Shown piece after piece: positions 34,154 through 41,220 of a DNA stretch of 64,000 nucleotides. A program made the position numbers and the translations under genes. Position 1 is the first letter of the stretch; each line of letters opens with the position of its first letter. Below the pieces are notes generated by a model. It searched no databases and had not been told where the DNA came from. It saw only the letters and a program-made list of their open reading frames with translations. Source of the DNA: Fen-999 sp964530115 (lineage in GTDB: Bacteria > Pseudomonadota > Gammaproteobacteria > Burkholderiales > Rhodocyclaceae); assembly GCA_964530115.1 (NCBI GenBank), contig CAZGYD010000143.1, positions 1-64,000 of the forward strand, written 5' to 3'.

Positions 34154-36579
34154 AGCATTTCCGCGTCGTCCATCGCCTGACACGCCGCGTCCGCCTGGTC
34201 TCGCCGGCGCTCGCCAAACAGCCGGAGCGCTGCTACCTGCTCGAGATCCTGCTGCGCAAGCACCCGGCCGTCACCGGCGTGCGCAGCGTGCCGGAGATCG
34301 GCTCGGTCGTCGTCTTCTACGACTCCGAGCGGCTCGCCGAGGAAAGGCTGCTGGCGACGATCGACGCCGTGATCGGCAACCTCGCGGCCGCGCCGCCGCC
34401 GCAGCCCGCGGCGCCGTCGGCGATGCCCGACGGGCCGCTCCAGGAGTGCCACGCCGCCGTCGAGGGCATGACCTGCGCCTCCTGTGCGGCGCTGATCGAA
34501 ATGTCGCTCGCCCGGGATCCGCGCGTCGCCTCGGCGGCCGTCAATTACGCGGCGCAGACGGTGACCGTGAAGGGCAGCCTCACCCGCGAGGAGCTGTTCG
34601 CCTCGGTGAAGAAGCTCGGCTACGAGGCGCGGCCGATGGACACGCTGGCGCAGCGGCGGCTCCTGATCGAGCGCGAGAAGGAGCGCCTGGCACTGGCGAA
34701 GAAGAAGTTCTGGCAGGCGGCGCTGATGACGGCGCCCGTGATGCTCTCGGGCATGCTGATGCACCGCGACCCGCTGCTGCGCCTCGTCGAGTTCGCGCTG
34801 TCGACGGCAACGGTGTTCGGCCCCGGCAGCGACATCTTCCGCAAAGCCTGGGCGCTGGCGAAGCAGCGCGAGGCCAACATGGACACCCTGATCGCCGTCG
34901 GCGCCGGCGCGGCCTGGGCCTACAGCCTGCCGGGCGTCCTGCGGCCGCACCACCACGTCTATTTCGAATCGGCCGCCGGCATCCTCGCTTTCGTGCTCGC
35001 CGGCCGCTACATGGAGGAGAAGGCCAAGGGCCGCGCCTCGGAGGCGATACGCAAGCTGATCGAGCTGCAGCCGGAAACGGCGGTCCGCCTCCGGGACGGC
35101 CGAGAGGAAACCGTGGGCATCGACGAGGTCGCCATCGGCGACCTCCTGCGCGTGCGTCCCGGCGACCGCGTGCCGACCGACGGCGTCGTCGTCGAGGGCG
35201 GCTCGTCGGTCGACGAATCACTGCTCACCGGCGAATCGCTGCCGGTGGCCAAGGGCGTCGGCGATGCCGTGGTCGGCGGCTGCATCAACGGCAACGGCGC
35301 CTTCGTCATGCGTGTCACCGCCGTCGGCGGCGACACCGTGCTCTCGGGCATCGTCAAGCTGGTCGATCACGCGCAGGGGGCCAAGCTGCCGGTGCAGAAG
35401 CTCGCCGACCGCATCTCGGCGCGTTTCGTGCCGGCCGTCGGCGCGGTCGCCGGCCTCACCCTGGCGGGCTGGCTCGCGGCCGGGCATCCGCTGGCGCGGG
35501 CGCTCTCGCACGCGGTGGCCGTGCTGCTCATCGCCTGTCCCTGCGCGCTCGGCCTGGCGACGCCGACCGCGATCATGGTCGGCACCGGCCAGGCGGCGAA
35601 GCGCGGCATCTACATCCGAAACGGCGAGGCCTTGGAGACCGCGGCCGGGCTCACGACCCTGGTCTTCGACAAGACCGGCACGGTCACCGAGGGCCGGCCG
35701 GTGGTCACGGACTTCATCGCCGTCGCCGACGTCGACGAGGCCGATGTCCTCGCGCTCGTCGCCGGCACGGAAAGCCACTCCGAGCACTTCCTCGCCCGCG
35801 CCATCGACGCCTACTGCAAGGCGCGCGGCGTGCCGCCGGCACTGAGTTTCGATTTCGAGTCCCTGCCCGGCCGCGGCGTGCGCGCGCTTAGCGACGACGG
35901 CGAGATCCTGATCGGCAACGCCGAACTGATGACCGGCAACGGCATCGACATCGCCGCGCCCGCGGCGATGGCCGGCGCCTTCGCCGCCCAAGGCAAGACG
36001 CCGGTGTTCGTCGCCCTGGAAGGCCGCTGCATCGCGCTCTTCGCCATCGCCGACCGGCCGCGCGACGGGGCGAAGGAGGCGATCGCGCTCCTGCACCGGC
36101 TCGGCCTCACGACGGTGATGGCCACCGGCGACGTCGAGGCCGTGGCCAACCACGTCGCCCGCGAGATCGGCATCGACCGCGTCATCGCCCGCGCCACGCC
36201 GGCCGACAAGCTCGAACTGGTGAGGAAGCTCCAGGCCGGGGGCGCGAAGGTCGGCATGGTCGGCGACGGCATCAACGACGCGCCGGCGCTCGCCGCGGCC
36301 GACGTCGGCTTCGCCATCGGCGGCGGCGCCGACATCGCCGTCGAGGCCGCCGACGTGACGGTCGTCGGCGGCGACATCGCCCGCGTCGCCGCGGGCATCC
36401 GCCTGTCGCGCGACACCATGCGCGTGATCCGCCAGAACCTGTTCTGGGCGCTCGGCTACAACGTCGTCGCCATCCCCGTCGCCGCCGCCGGGCGGCTCAA
36501 CCCGATGATCGCCGCCGCGGCGATGGGCATGAGCTCGATCTCGGTGCTCACCAACTCGCTGCGCCTGCAGCGGGGTTGA
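34150..36579 (+). CDS. copA: Cu(+)-exporting P1B-type ATPase
   Basis: An 809-residue ion pump of the inner membrane. A degenerate HMA domain lacking CxxC (1-80) is followed by an HMA with GMTCASC (C109, C112). The TGES loop is LLTGESLP, the channel motif CPC is at 463-465, the phosphorylation motif DKTGT begins at D507, and GDGINDAPAL is present. The distal MGMSSISVLTNSLRL matches Cu(I) ATPases. GTG start overlaps the upstream stop. In this operon it more likely supplies copper to exported enzymes (CtpA/CopA2-like) than simple detoxification; that is inference. Confidence 0.92.
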   Translation: MKHFRVVHRLTRRVRLVSPALAKQPERCYLLEILLRKHPAVTGVRSVPEIGSVVVFYDSERLAEERLLATIDAVIGNLAAAPPPQPAAPSAMPDGPLQECHAAVEGMTCASCAALIEMSLARDPRVASAAVNYAAQTVTVKGSLTREELFASVKKLGYEARPMDTLAQRRLLIEREKERLALAKKKFWQAALMTAPVMLSGMLMHRDPLLRLVEFALSTATVFGPGSDIFRKAWALAKQREANMDTLIAVGAGAAWAYSLPGVLRPHHHVYFESAAGILAFVLAGRYMEEKAKGRASEAIRKLIELQPETAVRLRDGREETVGIDEVAIGDLLRVRPGDRVPTDGVVVEGGSSVDESLLTGESLPVAKGVGDAVVGGCINGNGAFVMRVTAVGGDTVLSGIVKLVDHAQGAKLPVQKLADRISARFVPAVGAVAGLTLAGWLAAGHPLARALSHAVAVLLIACPCALGLATPTAIMVGTGQAAKRGIYIRNGEALETAAGLTTLVFDKTGTVTEGRPVVTDFIAVADVDEADVLALVAGTESHSEHFLARAIDAYCKARGVPPALSFDFESLPGRGVRALSDDGEILIGNAELMTGNGIDIAAPAAMAGAFAAQGKTPVFVALEGRCIALFAIADRPRDGAKEAIALLHRLGLTTVMATGDVEAVANHVAREIGIDRVIARATPADKLELVRKLQAGGAKVGMVGDGINDAPALAAADVGFAIGGGADIAVEAADVTVVGGDIARVAAGIRLSRDTMRVIRQNLFWALGYNVVAIPVAAAGRLNPMIAAAAMGMSSISVLTNSLRLQRG

Positions 36580-36603
36580 CCGGCGGATCGGCCGGGCTAT
36601 GCT
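36576..36603 (+). promoter_or_regulatory. Promoter of the cytochrome c gene
   Basis: TTGACC, 16 bp, TATGCT, then seven bases before the ATG at 36611, so the transcript is probably leaderless. It overlaps the end of copA. Confidence 0.65.
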
Positions 36604-36610
36604 TCGTCAC

Positions 36611-36940
36611 ATGCGCACATGCCACGCCCTGCTCGCTTCGGCCCTGCTCTGTGCCGCCGCGCACTGCGCGGCCGCCAGCCCGCCCGACCCGGCGATGCTC
36701 GAGCTCGCCGACAAGAGCCGCTGCTTCAACTGCCACGACGTCGACCAGAAGATCCGCGGGCCGGCCTGGCGTGACGTCGCCCGCCGCTACCGCGGCGACC
36801 CGACCGCCGAGGAGCGGCTCGTGCAGAAGGTCTACGAGGGCGGCAGCGGCGTCTGGGGCGACGACTACATGTCGGCGAACCGGCGCGCCGGCCTCGACAA
36901 CATCCGCACCCTCGTGCGCTGGATCCTCACGCTCGAGTGA
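36611..36940 (+). CDS. Class I cytochrome c, c551/c552-like
   Basis: A 109-residue periplasmic mono-haem protein: signal MRTCHALLASALLCAAAHC, haem site CFNCH (C38, C41, H42) and a likely axial methionine M87 in DDYMSAN. Small cytochromes of this kind carry electrons to nitrite, NO or oxygen reductases. I start at 36611 because an ATG 12 bases upstream lies inside the -10 box. Confidence 0.85.
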   Translation: MRTCHALLASALLCAAAHCAAASPPDPAMLELADKSRCFNCHDVDQKIRGPAWRDVARRYRGDPTAEERLVQKVYEGGSGVWGDDYMSANRRAGLDNIRTLVRWILTLE

Positions 36941-37065
36941 GATCAGCGGCCGGCGTACGCAGCCAAACGCGGGAAAGTTCAGATGATTCCGGAGTCGTGC
37001 CGATTCTCCCGGTGACGACCGTCGGCGTCTTGCCGCAAAAAGGGTACGGGGCTATCCTTGCCCGC

Positions 37066-37380
37066 ATGGATGCCATCGACGTCATCGACGAAGTCCGCCG
37101 GCGCCTGGTGCAGTCCCTGCGCCCGGAGCGCATCGTGCTGTTCGGCTCCCATGCCTGGGGCATGCCGGGGCCGGACAGCGATCTGGATTTGCTGGTGATC
37201 GTCGCCGACTCCGACCTGCCGCCCCACAAGCGCGCACAGGTCGCCTACCGTTCCTTGTCGGGTCTTGGCGTCCCCTGCGATGTGATCGTCCATACCCGTG
37301 CCGAGGCCGAACGTCTCGACCGTGTGCCGACTTCGCTGACCCACCGGGTTCTGCGCGAAGGCCGGGTTCTGCATGGATGA
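37066..37380 (+). CDS. mntA: MntA-like nucleotidyltransferase antitoxin
   Basis: A 104-residue minimal nucleotidyltransferase. The motif GSHAWG (normally GSxARG) and DSDLDLLV supply the metal-binding aspartates. In MntA/HepT systems it AMPylates and neutralises the HEPN toxin encoded next. A leaderless promoter (TTGCCG, 17 bp, TATCCT, seven bases, ATG) is visible. Confidence 0.82.
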   Translation: MDAIDVIDEVRRRLVQSLRPERIVLFGSHAWGMPGPDSDLDLLVIVADSDLPPHKRAQVAYRSLSGLGVPCDVIVHTRAEAERLDRVPTSLTHRVLREGRVLHG

Positions 37381-37774
37381 GGCGACGCGCGGCGAGGTTG
37401 CCGCCTGGCTTGCCATCGCCCGCCGCGATCTCGATTCGGCCAAACGGCTGCTCGCCGGCGATCCGCCCTATCGCGACACCGCGGCTTACCACTGCCAGCA
37501 GGCCGCCGAAAAAGCGCTGAAGTGCTTCCTGACGGCGACCGGCACCCCGTTTCCGAAAACCCACGACCTGACGGCCCTCGTCACGCTCGCCGCGGCAACG
37601 GACACCAGCGCGAAAGGCTGGGAGGAAGCCGCCATTCTCCTGACGCCGTATGCCACCGTGTATCGCTATCCGGACGCCTTTCCCGAGCCCGGCGAAGACG
37701 ATTTGGCCGAAGCCGTCGCGAGCGCGGAGAACCTGCTGAAGGAAATCGAGGAAAGGGTGTCGAGGCTTCGATAA
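37373..37774 (+). CDS. hepT: HepT-like HEPN ribonuclease toxin
   Basis: A 133-residue four-helix HEPN protein with RDTAAYHCQQAAEKALK, the R-x5-H motif that forms the RNase site in dimers. It overlaps mntA by 8 bp. Likely a toxin-antitoxin or phage-defence pair; activity is inferred from the family. Confidence 0.82.
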   Translation: MDEATRGEVAAWLAIARRDLDSAKRLLAGDPPYRDTAAYHCQQAAEKALKCFLTATGTPFPKTHDLTALVTLAAATDTSAKGWEEAAILLTPYATVYRYPDAFPEPGEDDLAEAVASAENLLKEIEERVSRLR

Positions 37775-37784
37775 TGAGGCCCCC

Positions 37785-37912
37785 GGCGGTACGTTACGAC
37801 GACTGGCCAGCGCGAAGGGCCCAAGATGCTGCGACGCGGCAGTTCCGGGCGAAGCGAGGGATGGGGCGTAGCCCCACGAGCGGGGAATGGGGCGAAGCCC
37901 CACAGTTGCGGG
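37785..37912 (+). repeat. Composite palindromic repeat, copy C
   Basis: A degenerate 24-bp repeat (TACGTTACGACGACTGG) followed by two TGGGGCGNAGCCCCA palindromes, at 37862-37876 and 37888-37902. Fills the gap between hepT and the convergent Sel1 gene. Confidence 0.6.
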
Positions 37913-37935
37913 GACGCCAGGGCGCACGCCGAAAA

Positions 37936-38535
37936 TCAGTTCCGCGCGGTATCGGGCCCGGACATCGCCACCGCGGGTTGGGCGGCTTCTCCGCCGGCGG
38001 CCAGCCCGGCCCGCCGCTGAAGCTCGGCGACGACGGCCGCGCCGCTCTGCCGTGAGGCGGCGAGCGACTCGCGCATGTCGCGCGCCCAGATGAGTTCGGC
38101 CGCCTCCTTCCGCCATTTCTGCAGCTTCGGGTCGTGCCGGTGATGGGCGTGGTGCTGCCGCGGGGCGACGAACCAGCGGTGCGCCTCCGCCGCGTCGGCG
38201 GGCACGCCGTCGCCGTTCTGGTAGATCAGGCCGATCTGGTAGTGCGCGGTCTTGTCGCCGCGTTCGGCCGCGAGCTTGTACCACTTGATCGCCTCGCGCG
38301 TGTCCTTCGCCACGCCGTCGCCGTAATGGTGGATGACGCCGAGGTTGTAGGCGGCATCGGCATCGCCCCGGGCCGCCCATGTCTGCCAGATGGCCATGGC
38401 CTGCCCCGTCTCGCCGATGCGGTGGCGCTTGGCCGCCTCGCGCAGATCTTCGTCGACGCCCCCCGCATGCGCGCCGGCCGCTGCCAGAGATGCCGCGAGA
38501 ACGGCGACCGCTTTCGTCCGCTGCATCGACTTCAT
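37936..38535 (-). CDS. Secreted Sel1-repeat protein
   Basis: A 199-residue exported protein (MKSMQRTKAVAVLAASLAAAGAHA signal, given as MKSMQRTKAV and AVLAASLAAAGAHA) with two or three Sel1/TPR-like repeats (AAYNLGVIHHYGDGVAKD, AHYQIGLIYQNGDGVPAD). A histidine cluster (RQHHAHHRHD) follows. GGAGGAAG is a strong SD. Sel1 proteins are protein-interaction scaffolds; no partner is evident. Confidence 0.8.
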   Translation of the reverse strand: MKSMQRTKAVAVLAASLAAAGAHAGGVDEDLREAAKRHRIGETGQAMAIWQTWAARGDADAAYNLGVIHHYGDGVAKDTREAIKWYKLAAERGDKTAHYQIGLIYQNGDGVPADAAEAHRWFVAPRQHHAHHRHDPKLQKWRKEAAELIWARDMRESLAASRQSGAAVVAELQRRAGLAAGGEAAQPAVAMSGPDTARN

Positions 38536-38646
38536 CGGCTTCCTCCGTGAAGGGGGCGCGGCCACGATGGCGGCCGCTGCCCTGCCCGCTTGATTCGGAT
38601 CGATTCCACGGCCCGAATGCTAGGGCCCGCGGCGGCACCCGGGAAT

Positions 38647-38676
38647 GCGGCATGGCGTCGCGCGACCGATTGTCGC
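38647..38676. promoter_or_regulatory. GCGACA-N3-TGTCGC-like operator between Sel1 and TauE/SafE genes
   Basis: GCGACC-GAT-TGTCGC (38662-38676) is a clear site; GCGGCA-TGG-CGTCGC abuts it. Spacing to the TauE/SafE -10 box (TATGCT, 38708-38713) is 41.5 bp and to a possible Sel1 -10 box is 50.5 bp, neither the 33.5 of the other sites. Confidence 0.5.
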
Positions 38677-38720
38677 GGCCGGACGGCGACCGGCCGCGCG
38701 GCCCTGCTATGCTCGCGCCC

Positions 38721-39416
38721 ATGGAGCAGACGCCTTCCGCCGCGGAGTTTTCCTACGCGCTCGCCTTCATGACCGGCATCCTCGGCAGCGGCCACTGCCT
38801 GGGCATGTGCGGCGGGCTGGTGTCGGCCTTCTTCGCCAAACTCAGCCGTGGTGGCACGCCGGCGTATCTCGCCTATCACGCGGCGCGGCTGTCGGTCTAT
38901 GCGCTCGTCGGCCTCGTCGCCGCGGTGGCGGGCGCGGTGATCGTCGCCAGCGGCGGCGTCGGCCTTGCGCAGGGCGTACTGCAGATCGTCGCCGGGCTCG
39001 TCGTCATCCTGCTCGGCTTCGATCTGCTCGGCGTCTCGCCGGTCCGCAACACGATCGGTTTCGCGCCGATCGCCTGGCTGCGCCGGCAGTTCATGGCCGC
39101 GACGCAAAAGGGCCCGGTGCTCGGCGCGGCGATCGCCGGCGCGGTCAACGGCATGATGCCCTGCTCGATGACCATGGCCATGGCCGTCAAGGCGACCACC
39201 GCGCCCTCGGTGCCGGAGGGCATGCTGCTGATGCTCGCCTTCGGCGCCGGCACGCTGCCGTCGATGATGTCGGCGACGGTGCTGTTCGGCCGGCTCGGGC
39301 CGAGCCTGCGCGGCTGGCTGCTCAGGGGCGCGGCGCTCTTCGTCATCGCGCTGGGCGTGTCGACGCTCTGGCAGGGCGTGAGCTTCTACCTGGTGATGTA
39401 CCGGCTGGTGGCTTGA
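38721..39416 (+). CDS. TauE/SafE-family membrane protein
   Basis: A 231-residue protein with about six helices. The first helix carries GHCLGMCGGLVSAF and a later one NGMMPCSMTMAMAV, the Cys/Met motif type found in SafE-like proteins encoded with cytochrome cbb3 oxidase copper genes. Copper uptake or thiol transfer across the inner membrane is likely. AKLSRGGTPA (residues 39-48) is encoded by a 24-bp repeat in the first cytoplasmic loop. The start codon sits seven bases after TATGCT. Confidence 0.75.
   Translation: MEQTPSAAEFSYALAFMTGILGSGHCLGMCGGLVSAFFAKLSRGGTPAYLAYHAARLSVYALVGLVAAVAGAVIVASGGVGLAQGVLQIVAGLVVILLGFDLLGVSPVRNTIGFAPIAWLRRQFMAATQKGPVLGAAIAGAVNGMMPCSMTMAMAVKATTAPSVPEGMLLMLAFGAGTLPSMMSATVLFGRLGPSLRGWLLRGAALFVIALGVSTLWQGVSFYLVMYRLVA
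38838..38860 (+). repeat. 24-bp interspersed repeat, copy 8
   Basis: In frame in the TauE/SafE gene, sense orientation, reads KLSRGGTP. Confidence 0.85.
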
Positions 39417-39471
39417 GGAGCGCAAGTCCCGGCGCTTGATCCCGCTCATTCGGCGGCGGGCCGCCGGCGCC

Positions 39472-39477
39472 TAGACT
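39472..39477 (+). promoter_or_regulatory. Probable -10 box of norE
   Basis: TAGACT followed by seven bases and the ATG, again implying a leaderless message. Confidence 0.45.
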
Positions 39478-39484
39478 GCCGGAG

Positions 39485-40099
39485 ATGAACCCCGCCCCCG
39501 CCACCCCTCCCGATGCCGGCGCGTTACCACGGCTGAGTTTGGTCCACGGCCGCGTGCCCGGCAACACGGGCATCTGGGTCGGCATCTTCTGCGTGCTCGT
39601 CGAGTTCCTGCTGCTCTTCTGCGTCTATTTCATCGCCAAGGCGCACCACCGCGAAGCCTTCCTCACCGGCCCGGACAAGCTCGCCACCATCGCCGGCGTG
39701 ACCATCACCGTACTGCTGCTGTCGAGCGGCTACTGCATGGTCAAGGCCGTGGAGACGATCCGCCGCGACGCCAAATGGGCGACGGCGCGCTGGGTGCTCG
39801 CGGCGATCGCGCTCGGGCTCGGCTATCCGGTCGTCAAATTCTTCGAGATCCGCTGGAACATCGCCCATGGCATCGACGGCGAGGCCGGCATCTTCTACAC
39901 GACCTACTACTACCTGACGCTCAATCACCTGGTCCATGTGAGCTGGGGGCTGCTCGGCCTCGGCTGGGTCGCGGTGCGGACGATGATGGGCTACTACTCG
40001 TCGAAGGACTACGGCGGGCTCGAGGCGGCGGCCGTCTATTGGCACACCACCGACGTGATCTGGCTGGTGATCTTTCCTTTCTTCTACGTGCTGAGGTGA
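39485..40099 (+). CDS. norE: Cytochrome oxidase subunit III-like, NorE-like
   Basis: A 204-residue protein with five helices and the family start PGNTGIWVGIFCVLVEFLLLF. The later WHTTDVIWLVIFPFFYVL matches haem-copper oxidase subunit III. Short forms like this, next to a small subunit IV protein, are the NorE/NorF accessory proteins of NO reductase. The variable N-terminus LPRLSL comes from a 24-bp repeat. No norCB is in the window. Confidence 0.75.
   Translation: MNPAPATPPDAGALPRLSLVHGRVPGNTGIWVGIFCVLVEFLLLFCVYFIAKAHHREAFLTGPDKLATIAGVTITVLLLSSGYCMVKAVETIRRDAKWATARWVLAAIALGLGYPVVKFFEIRWNIAHGIDGEAGIFYTTYYYLTLNHLVHVSWGLLGLGWVAVRTMMGYYSSKDYGGLEAAAVYWHTTDVIWLVIFPFFYVLR
39518..39540 (-). repeat. 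24-bp interspersed repeat, copy 9
   Basis: In the norE-like gene, antisense to it; reads ALPRLSL just before the first helix. Confidence 0.85.
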
Positions 40100-40461
40100 T
40101 GATGGCTGGTCGCCCACGCCCGCAAGACCATCCCGCTGCCCCCCACGGGGAGGCGCAAGGTGCCCGGGGCGGCCCTTCGCACCTCGGCCACGCGGAAAGG
40201 ATCTGGCTGCTGCTCCTCGCGCTCACGGCGGCGGGCGCCTTCTTCGCCGAGACCGGGCACGCGGGCTGGTTCCTGGCGCTCGTCGTCGCCGGGCTCATCG
40301 CCGTCAAGGGCCGGCTGGTCATCGATCACTACATGGAGATGACGACGGCCAATTCGCGCATCCGCCGCGTGCTGCATCTCTTCGTCACCATCGTGCCGCT
40401 CCTGGTGCTCGCCAGCCACGGCTGGAGCGACGTGATCCGGCGGCTCACGACCCTCCACTGA
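40099..40461 (+). CDS. norF: Cytochrome c oxidase subunit IV-like, NorF-like
   Basis: A 120-residue protein with three helices (about 36-52, 55-72 and 90-108). The segment RIWLLLLALTAAGAFFAETG and LVIDHYMEM are typical of the small subunit IV/NorF family. Residues 5-28 (RPRPQDHPAAPHGEAQGARG) derive from a GC-rich hairpin repeat (CCCCCCACGGGGAGG) that extends the N-terminus. The start overlaps norE by ATGA; a second ATG follows directly. Confidence 0.75.
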   Translation: MMAGRPRPQDHPAAPHGEAQGARGGPSHLGHAERIWLLLLALTAAGAFFAETGHAGWFLALVVAGLIAVKGRLVIDHYMEMTTANSRIRRVLHLFVTIVPLLVLASHGWSDVIRRLTTLH

Positions 40462-40463
40462 GT

Positions 40464-41168
40464 TCAGTGGCGCGCGGCCCGCGCCCTCTTCGTGCGCTCG
40501 GCGATGGCGAGGAGCTCGTCGAGTTCCTCGCCGCCGATTTCGAGCGGATGGCCGTATTCGTCGAGGATCGCGGCGAGCTCCTCATGGGAAAAGCCCGAGA
40601 GCGTCGGCACCTGGGGGATCTCGGCCTGGCGCTCGACCCGTTCCGGATGCGGCCGCGGATAGCGCCGGCCCGGCGCCAGGTTGTTGTAGAGAAGCCCGGC
40701 GAGGACGAGCATCACAGCGTTCGCTGCGACCGGCGAAAGCACGTAGGAATAACCAAGCTCGCGGACGGTCTCGCCGCCGATCACGGCGAAAAGCGCCACC
40801 GCGCCGGCCGGGGCGTGCAGACACTTCAGCGTGAGCATCACGACGATCGCCAGGCCGACCGCGAGTCCTGCCGCGAGCACCTCCTGCGGCACCCAGCGGG
40901 CGACGGTGACGCCGACCGCGGCACTCACGACATAGCCGCCGAACACCGACCATGGCTGGGCCAGCGGACTCGCCGGCAGCGCGAAGATCAGCACCGACGA
41001 GGCGCCGATCGCGGCGATGACGTAAAAGGGCGCCGGCAGCAGCGACGTCGAAACACCGACGGTCGCGGCGATCGCCAGCAAAGCGCCGGAACCCGAAACC
41101 AGGCGCTCCCGCCAGTGCACATTCCCCGGCTCGGGCAGGAAGTCGTGGAGGAATTCTCGCAGCCGCAT
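40464..41168 (-). CDS. HPP-family membrane protein
   Basis: A 234-residue protein with four or five helices and the HPP family core: PWSVFGGYVVSAAVGV, then LKCLHAPAGAVALFAVIGG. Family members transport nitrite in some plants and cyanobacteria. The name-giving HPP is HAP here. The C-terminal 60 residues are soluble and acidic. It follows nasA on the same strand and fits a nitrite/nitrate uptake role. Confidence 0.78.
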   Translation of the reverse strand: MRLREFLHDFLPEPGNVHWRERLVSGSGALLAIAATVGVSTSLLPAPFYVIAAIGASSVLIFALPASPLAQPWSVFGGYVVSAAVGVTVARWVPQEVLAAGLAVGLAIVVMLTLKCLHAPAGAVALFAVIGGETVRELGYSYVLSPVAANAVMLVLAGLLYNNLAPGRRYPRPHPERVERQAEIPQVPTLSGFSHEELAAILDEYGHPLEIGGEELDELLAIAERTKRARAARH

Positions 41169-41220
41169 GTCGGCCCTTTCTCGCGAAAAGGCGACATTCG
41201 ACGGGAAACCGCGCGAAGTT

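Noticed and set aside
37775..37935. Possible gene in the gap after hepT
   Set aside because: Only palindromic repeats; short ORFs are low-complexity.
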